A stretch of DNA of 39,101 bases from Bacteroidetes bacterium 24-39-8 (GTDB taxonomy: Bacteria > Bacteroidota > Bacteroidia > Chitinophagales > Chitinophagaceae): contig NCHJ01000012.1 in NCBI GenBank assembly GCA_002256765.1, forward strand, positions 1 to 39,101. Direction: 5' to 3'. The notes under the pieces were generated by a model. That model made no database searches, was not told the origin of the DNA, and saw nothing but the letters and a program-made list of their open reading frames with translations. Positions 1 to 7,440 of the stretch are shown here, piece after piece. Positions within the stretch are counted from its first letter, which is position 1; every line of letters begins with the position of its first letter. Position numbers and translations under genes: made by a program.

Positions 1-3000
1 GACCCGGTACCATATGATGCGTTTAAACATATACTAGACCAAATAACCAAGTATTACCTTTCACAGTCTCAAGAAGAATTAAATGCATTTATCAATTCCT
101 GTAAAGAAAATTTAGGAACCGCTTCAAATATTTTGATTGATATCTGTCCAGATTTAAAACAGATTATTCCTTATGTAAAACAGTTTAAGGAAGAAGGTCC
201 GTTGGAATTGCAGAACCAATTAATCTATGCTTTTGCCACATTTTTGAAATCATTTCTAGAAATGGATAAGCGATTACTTATCTGTTTAAGAGATATTCAT
301 CATGCAAGTCTTCCAGTTTTAAAAATCATACAAGGCTTTTTAAATGAGTTTCCTGCTACTAGAATCAATTTCATATTCACTTATGAAAACCACAAACTCA
401 ATCAAGAACAACTTACTTATATACATAAATGGCAGAATGTTGAAGAGCCAGGTTTTGTAAAAGCAAAGATTAATTTATTGCCTCTTACAGCTATCCAAAC
501 CATTCAACTGCTGTCTATGGCAGGTCTCTGTGAAAAAGACCTAGAAGCAACAACCGCCTTATTATTACCCAAGACCAGTGGTTTGGTAAATTTAATAGAC
601 AAAGCCTGTGAAAAATTGGTTGAAACGGGTGGATTGGCTTTTGATTTTGAAAAGGGCTGTTGGTGCCTCAATAAAGATCTAGCGCATACCACCAATATTA
701 ATTTCAATAATCCTGCTTCTTATTATGAAGTCTTGATTAGCAGGTTAACCAATGAGGAATTAATCCTACTCACTTATGCTGCAGCATTTGGGAATACCTT
801 TTGGTTTGAAGTAGTTAAAACGGCCATAAAGAATGAAAGACTTGCTATAAATCTATTAGACCAACTTTTGCACAAAGGAATCTTAATGCCAGCAGGTAAA
901 CACGGATTCTATGCATTTAGTGAAATGGAATTGGCTTCTTTTCTGTTGCGTAATAGCCCAGATGCAAGCTTGCAGGAAATTTATCTGTCTATTATTTTTG
1001 CCTATAATAGTCTACCTGAAACTTCAGAAATTGAAGATGAGTTTTTTGTATTGCTAGACAAATTATTAAATGTACCAGCTAGGTTTTGTAAGCCTTTTGA
1101 ATCTATGCTTTGGAAAGGGATTGAGCGTGCCAAAAAGATTGCCCTTTTTGAAGTCAATTTTCGTTGTTACAGACACCTAATAGAGATGCTAAGCCCCGCT
1201 GATTGGGAGGAGCGTTCAGATGAGTTGATTAGTTTGTACATGGAGTACATTAAGGCGGCTTCTCTAGTACTCAAATTTGATATCTGCGAAAGTACTTATC
1301 AGTTTTTAAGGCAAAAAGACCTGACCCCTTTGCAACTGGGGAATCTTGGATATTATTATGCCAATGCGCTTTTTGTGCAACAAGATTTTAGAAAATCTAT
1401 ACAAGTGATTGCAGAAATTCTGCATTCGCTAAATGTCACCATCAGCACACAGCCTTCTTTGTCAAAAATTATTTTTTCCATGATTCGCCTGCAAAAAGAC
1501 ATGCGTGGAAAAGACATGGCATTTATTGAGCAAATACCGGCGGTGACTGATAAAGTGGCATTGGTTAAAATAAAATTGCTGCAGAATGCTATGGGGGCGG
1601 CCTATTTGTATGCGCCTAAAATGATACCAGAGCTTACATCTAAGCAACTGTCTTTGTCTATTAAAAGTGGCGCTTCAGACTTATTTGGGCTTTGCTTGGC
1701 TTGCTATGGTTTTATTCTAAGTATGTACAGTAATAAGCCTAAAGAAGCTCAAAAAACCTATGAGATTGCAGTAACTATGAATGAGCGGTTCTCAGATTCA
1801 GTGTCCATTGCAACAACCGAATTTTTGTATGCTACTTTTATTGGCATCAACCATCTATCTTGGAAACAGTGTAGTGAAAGATTGTATGAGAATTACATAT
1901 TTAGTAGACAGATTGGTCAAATTAACATCGCATTTTTTAGCCTGATCACGCATTTCAGTAATAGATTTTATGCGGAATCCAATTTGGAGAAAATGCTAGA
2001 ATCTTTGGATGAAATACTCCCCATTGTTGCGTCCAATAAACAACAAAATGCGTTGGAGTTTTTAGAAATTTTACGTGCATTTACCCAGGAATTAATGGGA
2101 GTGGAGTTGCCAGAAGAACCAATGGTGCAGCAACTACCCAATTTTGCAAGCATTAAAGAGAAAGCATTATTAGACTTAGAATATACTGCCCTTAATCATA
2201 TACATATTCTAGAAGAAATGCATGGTTTCTTTTCGGGAAATTATGATGTGGCAAGAAAAAGAGTGCTGTTGATGCTAGACATGAAAGCCCAATTAGGAAT
2301 GGTAAACAGTTTTGTGGTGCACCATTTTTTCTTGGCTTTGAAAATGTTGAAACTGAACAGACCCCTTCATTTTTGGGAACATCGTTTTGTGGGTAAGACC
2401 ATTAAATTGATGCAAACATGGGCTAAGCAACAAGCAGAAAACCATTTAGCAAAGTCATGGTTGCTAATGGGAATGTTAAGTGCAAGAAAAAAACAAACAG
2501 CCCAAACCATTCTTTATTTGCAAAAAGCTTTTGATACCGCTATCAAGTATGAACAATACATGACAGCAGGAATAGCTTCTAAAGAATTGGCCCATTGTTA
2601 TCAAAAGCATGGCATGGGAGAATTAGAGAAAACCTATATCAGACATGCCCATAATCAATTTAATTATTGGGGTGCCAAATTGCTTGTAAGACAATTAGAA
2701 AAAGAATATCCATTTCTGCTTACTGGTAAAGAAGTCCACTCAATTCAACGATTGCACGTAGCGTTAGATAATGATTTCCAGAGTTTTATCAAAGCCTCTA
2801 ATAGTATTGCTTCTGAAATAAACTTGGAAAAATTATTGTCCAAACTAATCAATGTACTCATAGAAAATGCTGCAGCAGAAAATGCATTTTTTATTATTCC
2901 AGACTCCAATGGACAGTTTGTTATTTATGCCTCTAAAAAAGGATTAGAATCCGTAAATACAGAACAGGTTTATGCATCTAAAAGAAATTTACCATTAAGT

Positions 3001-4539
3001 ATTGTTCAATATGTCTATAGAACAAGGCAAGTGCTTTTATTAAACAACGCCTTTAATGAAACAGCTTATAAAAACGATAACTATATACAAAGTAATCAAG
3101 TTAGGTCTCTACTTTGTTTACCCGTATTAAAAAACAATGCAGTACAGGGATTGATTCTATTGGAGAATAACTTTTTAAATCAAGCTTTTACGCACGAACG
3201 TACAGAGATTGTAAAATTACTAGCATCTCAAATTGCAGTTTCATTTGAAAATGCAACCTTATATAATAATGTAGAACAAAAAATTATTCAACGTACATCT
3301 GAACTTCAGGTGGAAAAAGAAAAATCGGAAGAATTGTTGTTGAATATTTTGCCAATTGAAATAGCAGAAGAATTAAAAAACAAGGGAAGTTCAGTTGCCA
3401 AACAATATGATCAAGTAACGGTACTATTTACAGATTTTGTAGACTTTACCAAATTGTCAGAACAATATGGTCCAGGAGAATTGGTAGAAGAACTTGACTT
3501 CTGCTTTAGAAATTTTGATAATATTACTACACAATTTGGCTTAGAGAAAATTAAAACAATTGGTGACGCTTACCTAGCCGTATGTGGTCTTCCTTTGGAA
3601 GAAGAAAAACACGCTGAAAAAGTATTAGAAGCTGCCCTAGCTATTCAGCATTTTATTATAGAGAACAAGCGTTTAAAAAAAGCCGCTGCTAAATTATATT
3701 TTGACATTCGTATTGGCATAAGTTCTGGTCCAGTTGTAGCTGGGATTGTGGGTTCAAAGAAATTTGCCTATGATATTTGGGGAGACACCGTGAACACCGC
3801 AGCTCGTATGGTGGAGAATAGTGACGTAAATAGAATTAATATTAGTGGTAATACACATGCCTTAATTAAGGATTATTTTGATTGTGAGTATCGGGGTAAG
3901 ATTTTAGCAAAAAACAAGGGGTTCATAGATATGTATTTTGTAAACGATTTCTTCTTGTTAGAAAAAATCAAGCACAGGGTATTTATGCGCATGAAAGACC
4001 TAGATCAAAGATTGCATTATCATACTATATGGCATACTTCTGATGTACTCATGCAGGTTGAAAGAATTGCGCAATCAGAAGGCATAGATACTGAGCGAGA
4101 ATTATTGCTATTGAAAATAGCTGCACTTTACCATGACACGGGTTTTCTTAAAACTTATTTGAACCATGAAGAAGCGGGATGTGAAATTTTCATGGAAGAT
4201 GCGCAGCAGATGGCATATGAATTAACCATTAATGAAAAGGAATGGGTTTGTCAATTAATCATGGTTACTAAAACACCACAGGAACCTCAAAATATTTTTG
4301 AAGAAATCATTTGTGACGCAGACCTAGATTATTTGGGAAGGGATGATTTTTGGTTAATTGGAAAGAAATTATATTCTGAGCTCTATGGATATGGGATGAT
4401 CCATGATGAACAGGATTGGAATATGTTGCAATTGTCATTTTTGGGTAAGCACCATTATTGGACAAAAACCTCCCAAAAAATGCGTGCAGACAAAAAAGCG
4501 GAATATCTTAGCGCCATACAAGCAAAACTGAACAAATAA
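1..4539 (+). CDS. Multidomain adenylate cyclase: STAND-type ATPase region, TPR-like helices, GAF, class III cyclase, HD domain (5' partial)
   Basis: The frame is open from base 1, so the gene starts upstream; the internal TTG at 133 is not a convincing start. Residues below are numbered from that TTG. The first ~300 residues resemble the ATPase module of multisensor kinases (phrases such as ILIDICPDL and FDFEKGCW); the P-loop would lie outside the window. A helical TPR-like stretch fills about 330-860. A GAF domain lies at about 880-1030, then a short coiled coil. The class III cyclase has both metal aspartates (D1101 in FTDF, D1145 in IGDAY), the adenine-selecting pair K1141 and D1214, and transition-state residues N1221 and R1225, so ATP is the likely substrate and cAMP the product. 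The C-terminal ~180 residues form an HD domain with H1301, H1334-D1335, H1345 and D1395/D1397, a possible phosphohydrolase. The HAD gene starts 2 bases after the stop. HD activity and the signals sensed are unknown. Confidence 0.85.
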   Translation, partial: DPVPYDAFKHILDQITKYYLSQSQEELNAFINSCKENLGTASNILIDICPDLKQIIPYVKQFKEEGPLELQNQLIYAFATFLKSFLEMDKRLLICLRDIHHASLPVLKIIQGFLNEFPATRINFIFTYENHKLNQEQLTYIHKWQNVEEPGFVKAKINLLPLTAIQTIQLLSMAGLCEKDLEATTALLLPKTSGLVNLIDKACEKLVETGGLAFDFEKGCWCLNKDLAHTTNINFNNPASYYEVLISRLTNEELILLTYAAAFGNTFWFEVVKTAIKNERLAINLLDQLLHKGILMPAGKHGFYAFSEMELASFLLRNSPDASLQEIYLSIIFAYNSLPETSEIEDEFFVLLDKLLNVPARFCKPFESMLWKGIERAKKIALFEVNFRCYRHLIEMLSPADWEERSDELISLYMEYIKAASLVLKFDICESTYQFLRQKDLTPLQLGNLGYYYANALFVQQDFRKSIQVIAEILHSLNVTISTQPSLSKIIFSMIRLQKDMRGKDMAFIEQIPAVTDKVALVKIKLLQNAMGAAYLYAPKMIPELTSKQLSLSIKSGASDLFGLCLACYGFILSMYSNKPKEAQKTYEIAVTMNERFSDSVSIATTEFLYATFIGINHLSWKQCSERLYENYIFSRQIGQINIAFFSLITHFSNRFYAESNLEKMLESLDEILPIVASNKQQNALEFLEILRAFTQELMGVELPEEPMVQQLPNFASIKEKALLDLEYTALNHIHILEEMHGFFSGNYDVARKRVLLMLDMKAQLGMVNSFVVHHFFLALKMLKLNRPLHFWEHRFVGKTIKLMQTWAKQQAENHLAKSWLLMGMLSARKKQTAQTILYLQKAFDTAIKYEQYMTAGIASKELAHCYQKHGMGELEKTYIRHAHNQFNYWGAKLLVRQLEKEYPFLLTGKEVHSIQRLHVALDNDFQSFIKASNSIASEINLEKLLSKLINVLIENAAAENAFFIIPDSNGQFVIYASKKGLESVNTEQVYASKRNLPLSIVQYVYRTRQVLLLNNAFNETAYKNDNYIQSNQVRSLLCLPVLKNNAVQGLILLENNFLNQAFTHERTEIVKLLASQIAVSFENATLYNNVEQKIIQRTSELQVEKEKSEELLLNILPIEIAEELKNKGSSVAKQYDQVTVLFTDFVDFTKLSEQYGPGELVEELDFCFRNFDNITTQFGLEKIKTIGDAYLAVCGLPLEEEKHAEKVLEAALAIQHFIIENKRLKKAAAKLYFDIRIGISSGPVVAGIVGSKKFAYDIWGDTVNTAARMVENSDVNRINISGNTHALIKDYFDCEYRGKILAKNKGFIDMYFVNDFFLLEKIKHRVFMRMKDLDQRLHYHTIWHTSDVLMQVERIAQSEGIDTERELLLLKIAALYHDTGFLKTYLNHEEAGCEIFMEDAQQMAYELTINEKEWVCQLIMVTKTPQEPQNIFEEIICDADLDYLGRDDFWLIGKKLYSELYGYGMIHDEQDWNMLQLSFLGKHHYWTKTSQKMRADKKAEYLSAIQAKLNK

Positions 4540-4540
4540 T

Positions 4541-5173
4541 ATGGCTGATCAACAGGATTTCTCTGGGGTAAAAAATATCATTTTTGATTTAGGTGGGGTG
4601 CTATTTAATATAGATTTTGCCAAAACAGAATCCGCCTTTAAGGCACTAGGCGTTACTGGTTTTCATGAAATGTTTACCCAGCACCACGCCAATGATCTAT
4701 TTATCCAACTAGAAACCGGTGCCTTAACAGAACTTGAATTCTATGAGGCATTTAGAAGCGCTTCAGGGGTTCAATTAACCAATGAACAGATAAAAACGGC
4801 ATGGAATGCGCTGTTAATTGACTTTAGACTACCTACTCTGGCTTGGCTAGAAGACATTAGAGAAAAGTATCAAATCTTCCTTTTTTCTAATACCAATCAA
4901 ATTCACCACGATGCTTTTCATGCAACTTTTCAAGAGCAAACTGGTAGGGATGATTTTGACAGTTATTTTGTAAAAGCCTATTATTCACAGCATATGGGCA
5001 TGCGAAAACCAGATCTTGCACCATTTCACCAGATTTTAGACGAACAAGGATTATTGGCCGCGGAGACCTTATTTATAGATGATACCATTAAAAATGTAAT
5101 AGCTGCTAGGGAAGCGGGTATACTCGCTCATCATTTGGTTTGGCCCCAAACCTTACCAGAATTGCCTCTTTAA
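4541..5173 (+). CDS. HAD-superfamily phosphatase (YihX-like, HAD-IA)
   Basis: This 210-residue protein has the HAD motifs in order. Motif I is FDLGGVLFN with nucleophile D16. Motif II is the serine of LFSNTNQ. Motif III is the lysine in GMRKPD. Motif IV is FIDDTIKN. The helical cap between motifs I and II is of subfamily IA type, and the start (DLGGVLFNIDF) resembles YihX, an alpha-glucose-1-phosphate phosphatase. As in YihX, the second acidic position of motif I is glycine. The ATG follows the cyclase stop by one base, so the two genes are probably co-transcribed and translationally coupled. The stop overlaps the stop of the opposing small membrane gene by four bases. Sugar phosphate is the likely substrate class, but the exact one cannot be told. 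Confidence 0.85.
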   Translation: MADQQDFSGVKNIIFDLGGVLFNIDFAKTESAFKALGVTGFHEMFTQHHANDLFIQLETGALTELEFYEAFRSASGVQLTNEQIKTAWNALLIDFRLPTLAWLEDIREKYQIFLFSNTNQIHHDAFHATFQEQTGRDDFDSYFVKAYYSQHMGMRKPDLAPFHQILDEQGLLAAETLFIDDTIKNVIAAREAGILAHHLVWPQTLPELPL

Positions 5174-5421
5174 GGCTTGATTTCTTCAAATTCTATATAA
5201 TCCTTATCAGAAGAAGCAGGTTTTGAGCTGGCAACTGGCTCGGCCTTGGCTTGGGCCTGTGCTTGTGCACGCGCTTGTTCTTGTTGAAATCGTTGTTGTT
5301 CCTGCATTTGCTGCAGTTTTTCTCGCATTTGCTTGCTGGCTTTGCCAACTGGAATCACAAATTCAAAGACCAATTTGTAAATCAAGTAGACCACTAATCC
5401 GTAGAAAATAAACTTAATCAT
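5170..5421 (-). CDS. Small membrane protein with Gln/Ala-rich tail (DUF4834-like)
   Basis: Using the ATG at 5419-5421 the product is 83 residues: a single N-terminal hydrophobic helix (MIKFIFYGLVVYLIYKLVF), a Lys/Gln/Glu/Arg helix, an Ala/Gln repeat, and an acidic C-terminus. This layout resembles short Bacteroidota proteins grouped as DUF4834, whose function is unknown; I assign the name from layout only. An upstream in-frame extension (to 5463) would run across the TAnnTTTG promoter element at 5429-5436, so the shorter start is preferred. The gene is convergent with the HAD gene (stops overlap) and divergent from rimP, with which it shares a palindromic promoter region. Confidence 0.7.
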   Translation of the reverse strand: MIKFIFYGLVVYLIYKLVFEFVIPVGKASKQMREKLQQMQEQQRFQQEQARAQAQAQAKAEPVASSKPASSDKDYIEFEEIKP

Positions 5422-5428
5422 AATGATA

Positions 5429-5464
5429 CAAAGATAAAGCCCAAGCGGGCAGGATAAAGACAAA
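5429..5464 (-). promoter_or_regulatory. Putative Bacteroidota promoter of the small membrane gene
   Basis: On the minus strand TATCTTTG (5429-5436) matches the TAnnTTTG -7 consensus, and TTTG (5461-5464) can serve as the -33 box. The 24-base spacer is longer than the usual 19-21, so the -33 assignment is weak. The -7 box ends only 7 bases before the ATG, so the transcript would have almost no leader. Confidence 0.4.
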
Positions 5465-5497
5465 TTTGGATGATTGGCGGTTCTTGCGCTATATTTG
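5465..5497 (+). promoter_or_regulatory. Putative promoter of the rimP-nusA-infB operon
   Basis: TTTG at 5465-5468 and TATATTTG at 5490-5497 match the Bacteroidota -33 and -7 consensus elements with a 21-base spacer. Transcription would begin near 5502, about 60 bases before the rimP ATG and just before a perfect hairpin. The promoter sits inside the longer reading frame that starts at 5470, an argument for the downstream start. Confidence 0.6.
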
Positions 5498-5514
5498 CAA
5501 TGGAAATGATCAAC

Positions 5515-5545
5515 AGAAGGGAACGGCTACCGTTCCCTTCTCCTT
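5515..5545 (+). promoter_or_regulatory. Leader hairpin before rimP (possible attenuator)
   Basis: A perfect 12-bp inverted repeat, AGAAGGGAACGG and CCGTTCCCTTCT with a three-base CTA loop (5515-5541), is followed by CCTTTTTAC. It lies between the predicted promoter and the rimP ATG at 5563, so it would be in the 5' leader. Stem plus short U tract looks like an intrinsic terminator, which here would act as an attenuator. It could instead only shield the ribosome-binding region. Confidence 0.55.
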
Positions 5546-5562
5546 TTTACATACCTGAAGTA

Positions 5563-6027
5563 ATGGATGCACAAGTACAACAGATAGAAGCACTCATCAA
5601 CCAACTATTGGCGGAGGAACCTTCTTATTTTCTGGTGAGTTTGAAAATGAAACCTACCCACAATATCAAAGTATTTATGGATGGGGATGAGGGAATTTCC
5701 ATTGAAAAATGTGTGAAATTCAATCGGCAACTCTACAAGTTAATTGAAGAAAAGGCATGGTTCCCTGAGGGCGATTTTTCCCTAGAAGTATCATCTCCCG
5801 GAATTGGAGAGCCGCTTTTATTCAATAGACAGTACCACCGTAACCTTGGAAGGTCATTAGAAATTGTATTTCTAGATGGTACTATCAAAGAAGGCAAATT
5901 GGTGGCTGTAACAGAAGCAGACATTTTGCTAGAAACCACAGAGGGTAAGGGAAAGAAGGCAGTTACACAACAATTGTTGATTCCTTTCAATAATATCAAA
6001 ACAACAACCGTTCAAATTAAATTTTAA
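5563..6027 (+). CDS. rimP: Ribosome maturation factor RimP
   Basis: The 154-residue product fits RimP, a cytoplasmic factor for 30S subunit maturation. The N-terminal alpha/beta domain contains KVFMDGDEGISIEKC and the family motif SLEVSSPGIGEPL; the C-terminal SH3-like barrel follows (GRSLEIVFLDGTIKEGKL). An upstream in-frame start at 5470 would add 31 residues, but that stretch overlaps the predicted promoter and leader hairpin and does not look like RimP, so the ATG at 5563 is chosen. It is the first gene of rimP-nusA-infB, a conserved order linking ribosome assembly, transcription elongation and translation initiation. Confidence 0.95.
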   Translation: MDAQVQQIEALINQLLAEEPSYFLVSLKMKPTHNIKVFMDGDEGISIEKCVKFNRQLYKLIEEKAWFPEGDFSLEVSSPGIGEPLLFNRQYHRNLGRSLEIVFLDGTIKEGKLVAVTEADILLETTEGKGKKAVTQQLLIPFNNIKTTTVQIKF

Positions 6028-6033
6028 TCAGAT

Positions 6034-6048
6034 GCAGACGGGGTCTGC
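6034..6048 (+). other. Hairpin between rimP and nusA
   Basis: GCAGAC and GTCTGC form a perfect 6-bp stem with a GGG loop. An A-rich stretch, not a U tract, follows, so this is not an intrinsic terminator. It may be a processing or stability element in the polycistronic mRNA; function unknown. Confidence 0.4.
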
Positions 6049-6070
6049 CGATGGAAAAAAAAATTAAGTT

Positions 6071-7321
6071 ATGGCTAGTATCAACCTGATTGAGGCATTC
6101 CAAGAATTCAAAGACGCAGAGAGCATTGACCGTCCCACGATGATGAAAGTGGTAGAAGACGTGTTCAAAACCTTATTGCGCAAGAAATTTGGTAGTGACG
6201 AGAACTTTGACGTAATCGTAAACGCAGAAAAGGGTGACTTGGAAATTATTCGTAGAAGGATGATTGTGGATGACGGAGAAGTGTTGGATCCTTTGGCAGA
6301 AGTAGGTTATACAGAAGCCGTAAAAATTGAACCTGACTTTGAGGTAGGAGAAGAATTGTATGAAGAAGTAGATATCCTAGATTTTGGACGCAGGGCAATT
6401 CTAGCTGCTAAACAAACTTTGGCTAGTCGTATCAGTGACCTGAAAAAGAATGCATTAATTAAGAAATATGGTGATCGCGTGGGCGATATCATTAGCGCTG
6501 AAGTATACCAAGTATGGAAAAAAGAGGTTTTGTTGCTAGATGAAGAAAGCAATGAGCTGATTTTACCTAAGTCTGAGCAGATTCCACAAGACTATTTCAA
6601 AAAAGGAGAAAACATTCGTGCCGTAGTTGCAAGGGTAGACCTGAAAAACAACTCACCAGTGATTATCCTGTCAAGGACTAGCCCCTTGTTCTTGTCTAAA
6701 TTGTTAGAAATTGAGGTTCCTGAAATCTTTGATGGCTTGATTGCCATTAAGAAAATTGTACGTGATCCAGGAGAAAGGGCAAAAGTGGCTGTTGAGTCTT
6801 ATGACGATAGAATTGATCCAGTAGGAGCTTGTGTGGGTATGAAGGGAAGCCGTATTCACGGAATTGTACGTGAATTGAAGAATGAAAATATTGACGTGAT
6901 CAACTTTACCACCAATATCCAATTGTTGATTCAGCGTTCTTTAACGCCGGCAAAAATCAGCTATATGGAACTGGATAATGAGAAAAAGCACGCTGAAGTT
7001 TACCTAAAAGCAGACCAGGTTTCTCTAGCAATTGGTCGCCGTGGGGTAAATATTAAATTGGCTTGTGAGCTTACTGGATATGAGATTGACGTATTCCGTG
7101 AAGACGAAGAAGTGGTAGATGAGTTTGATATTGACCTAGAAGAATTTAGCGATGAAATTGAGACATGGATCATTGACGAGTTCAAGAAAATTGGTTGTGA
7201 CACAGCTAGAAGCGTACTCAAATTGTCTGCTGAAGAACTAGAAAGAAGAACCGATTTGGAGAAGGAAACCATTGTAGAAGTTCGCAAAGTACTAGAAGAA
7301 GAATTTCAAAGGGAAGAATAA
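6071..7321 (+). CDS. nusA: Transcription termination/antitermination factor NusA
   Basis: The 416-residue product has the NusA domain series. The N-terminal RNA-polymerase-binding domain is at about 1-125, the S1 domain at about 135-200 (GDIISAEVYQVWKKEVLLLD), and two KH domains at about 225-370, with the first KH core at DPVGACVGMKGSRIHGIV and the second at LAIGRRGVNIKLA. The C-terminus is acidic and ends in one short helix-hairpin-like unit (WIIDEFKKIGC onward) instead of the two acidic repeats of E. coli NusA, so it is shorter than the enterobacterial protein. It modulates pausing, termination and antitermination. It follows rimP by 43 bases and precedes infB by 119 bases. The start ATG at 6071 gives the normal MASINLIEAF opening. 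Confidence 0.97.
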   Translation: MASINLIEAFQEFKDAESIDRPTMMKVVEDVFKTLLRKKFGSDENFDVIVNAEKGDLEIIRRRMIVDDGEVLDPLAEVGYTEAVKIEPDFEVGEELYEEVDILDFGRRAILAAKQTLASRISDLKKNALIKKYGDRVGDIISAEVYQVWKKEVLLLDEESNELILPKSEQIPQDYFKKGENIRAVVARVDLKNNSPVIILSRTSPLFLSKLLEIEVPEIFDGLIAIKKIVRDPGERAKVAVESYDDRIDPVGACVGMKGSRIHGIVRELKNENIDVINFTTNIQLLIQRSLTPAKISYMELDNEKKHAEVYLKADQVSLAIGRRGVNIKLACELTGYEIDVFREDEEVVDEFDIDLEEFSDEIETWIIDEFKKIGCDTARSVLKLSAEELERRTDLEKETIVEVRKVLEEEFQREE

Positions 7322-7403
7322 GCAGCTTATAACCAACTATCTTTGTCTGAGTGATGACCAATTGCCAGACTTGGAAGGCAGGGAGTGAGCACAAAATAAG
7401 AAT

Positions 7404-7417
7404 CGGGGTAAGCCCCG
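7404..7417 (+). other. Hairpin between nusA and infB
   Basis: CGGGG-TAAG-CCCCG forms a short GC-only stem 23 bases before the infB ATG. The bases after it are GTTTGTTGAC, not a clear U tract, so termination is doubtful. It may be a partial attenuator or an mRNA processing signal. A TATCTTTG box at 7338-7345 in the same gap could be an internal promoter, but no -33 TTTG is visible at the right distance. Confidence 0.4.
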
Positions 7418-7440
7418 GTTTGTTGACTAAAAAAAACTGA

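Noticed and set aside
5470..5562. N-terminal extension of RimP
   Set aside because: It overlaps the promoter and leader hairpin, and its residues do not resemble RimP.
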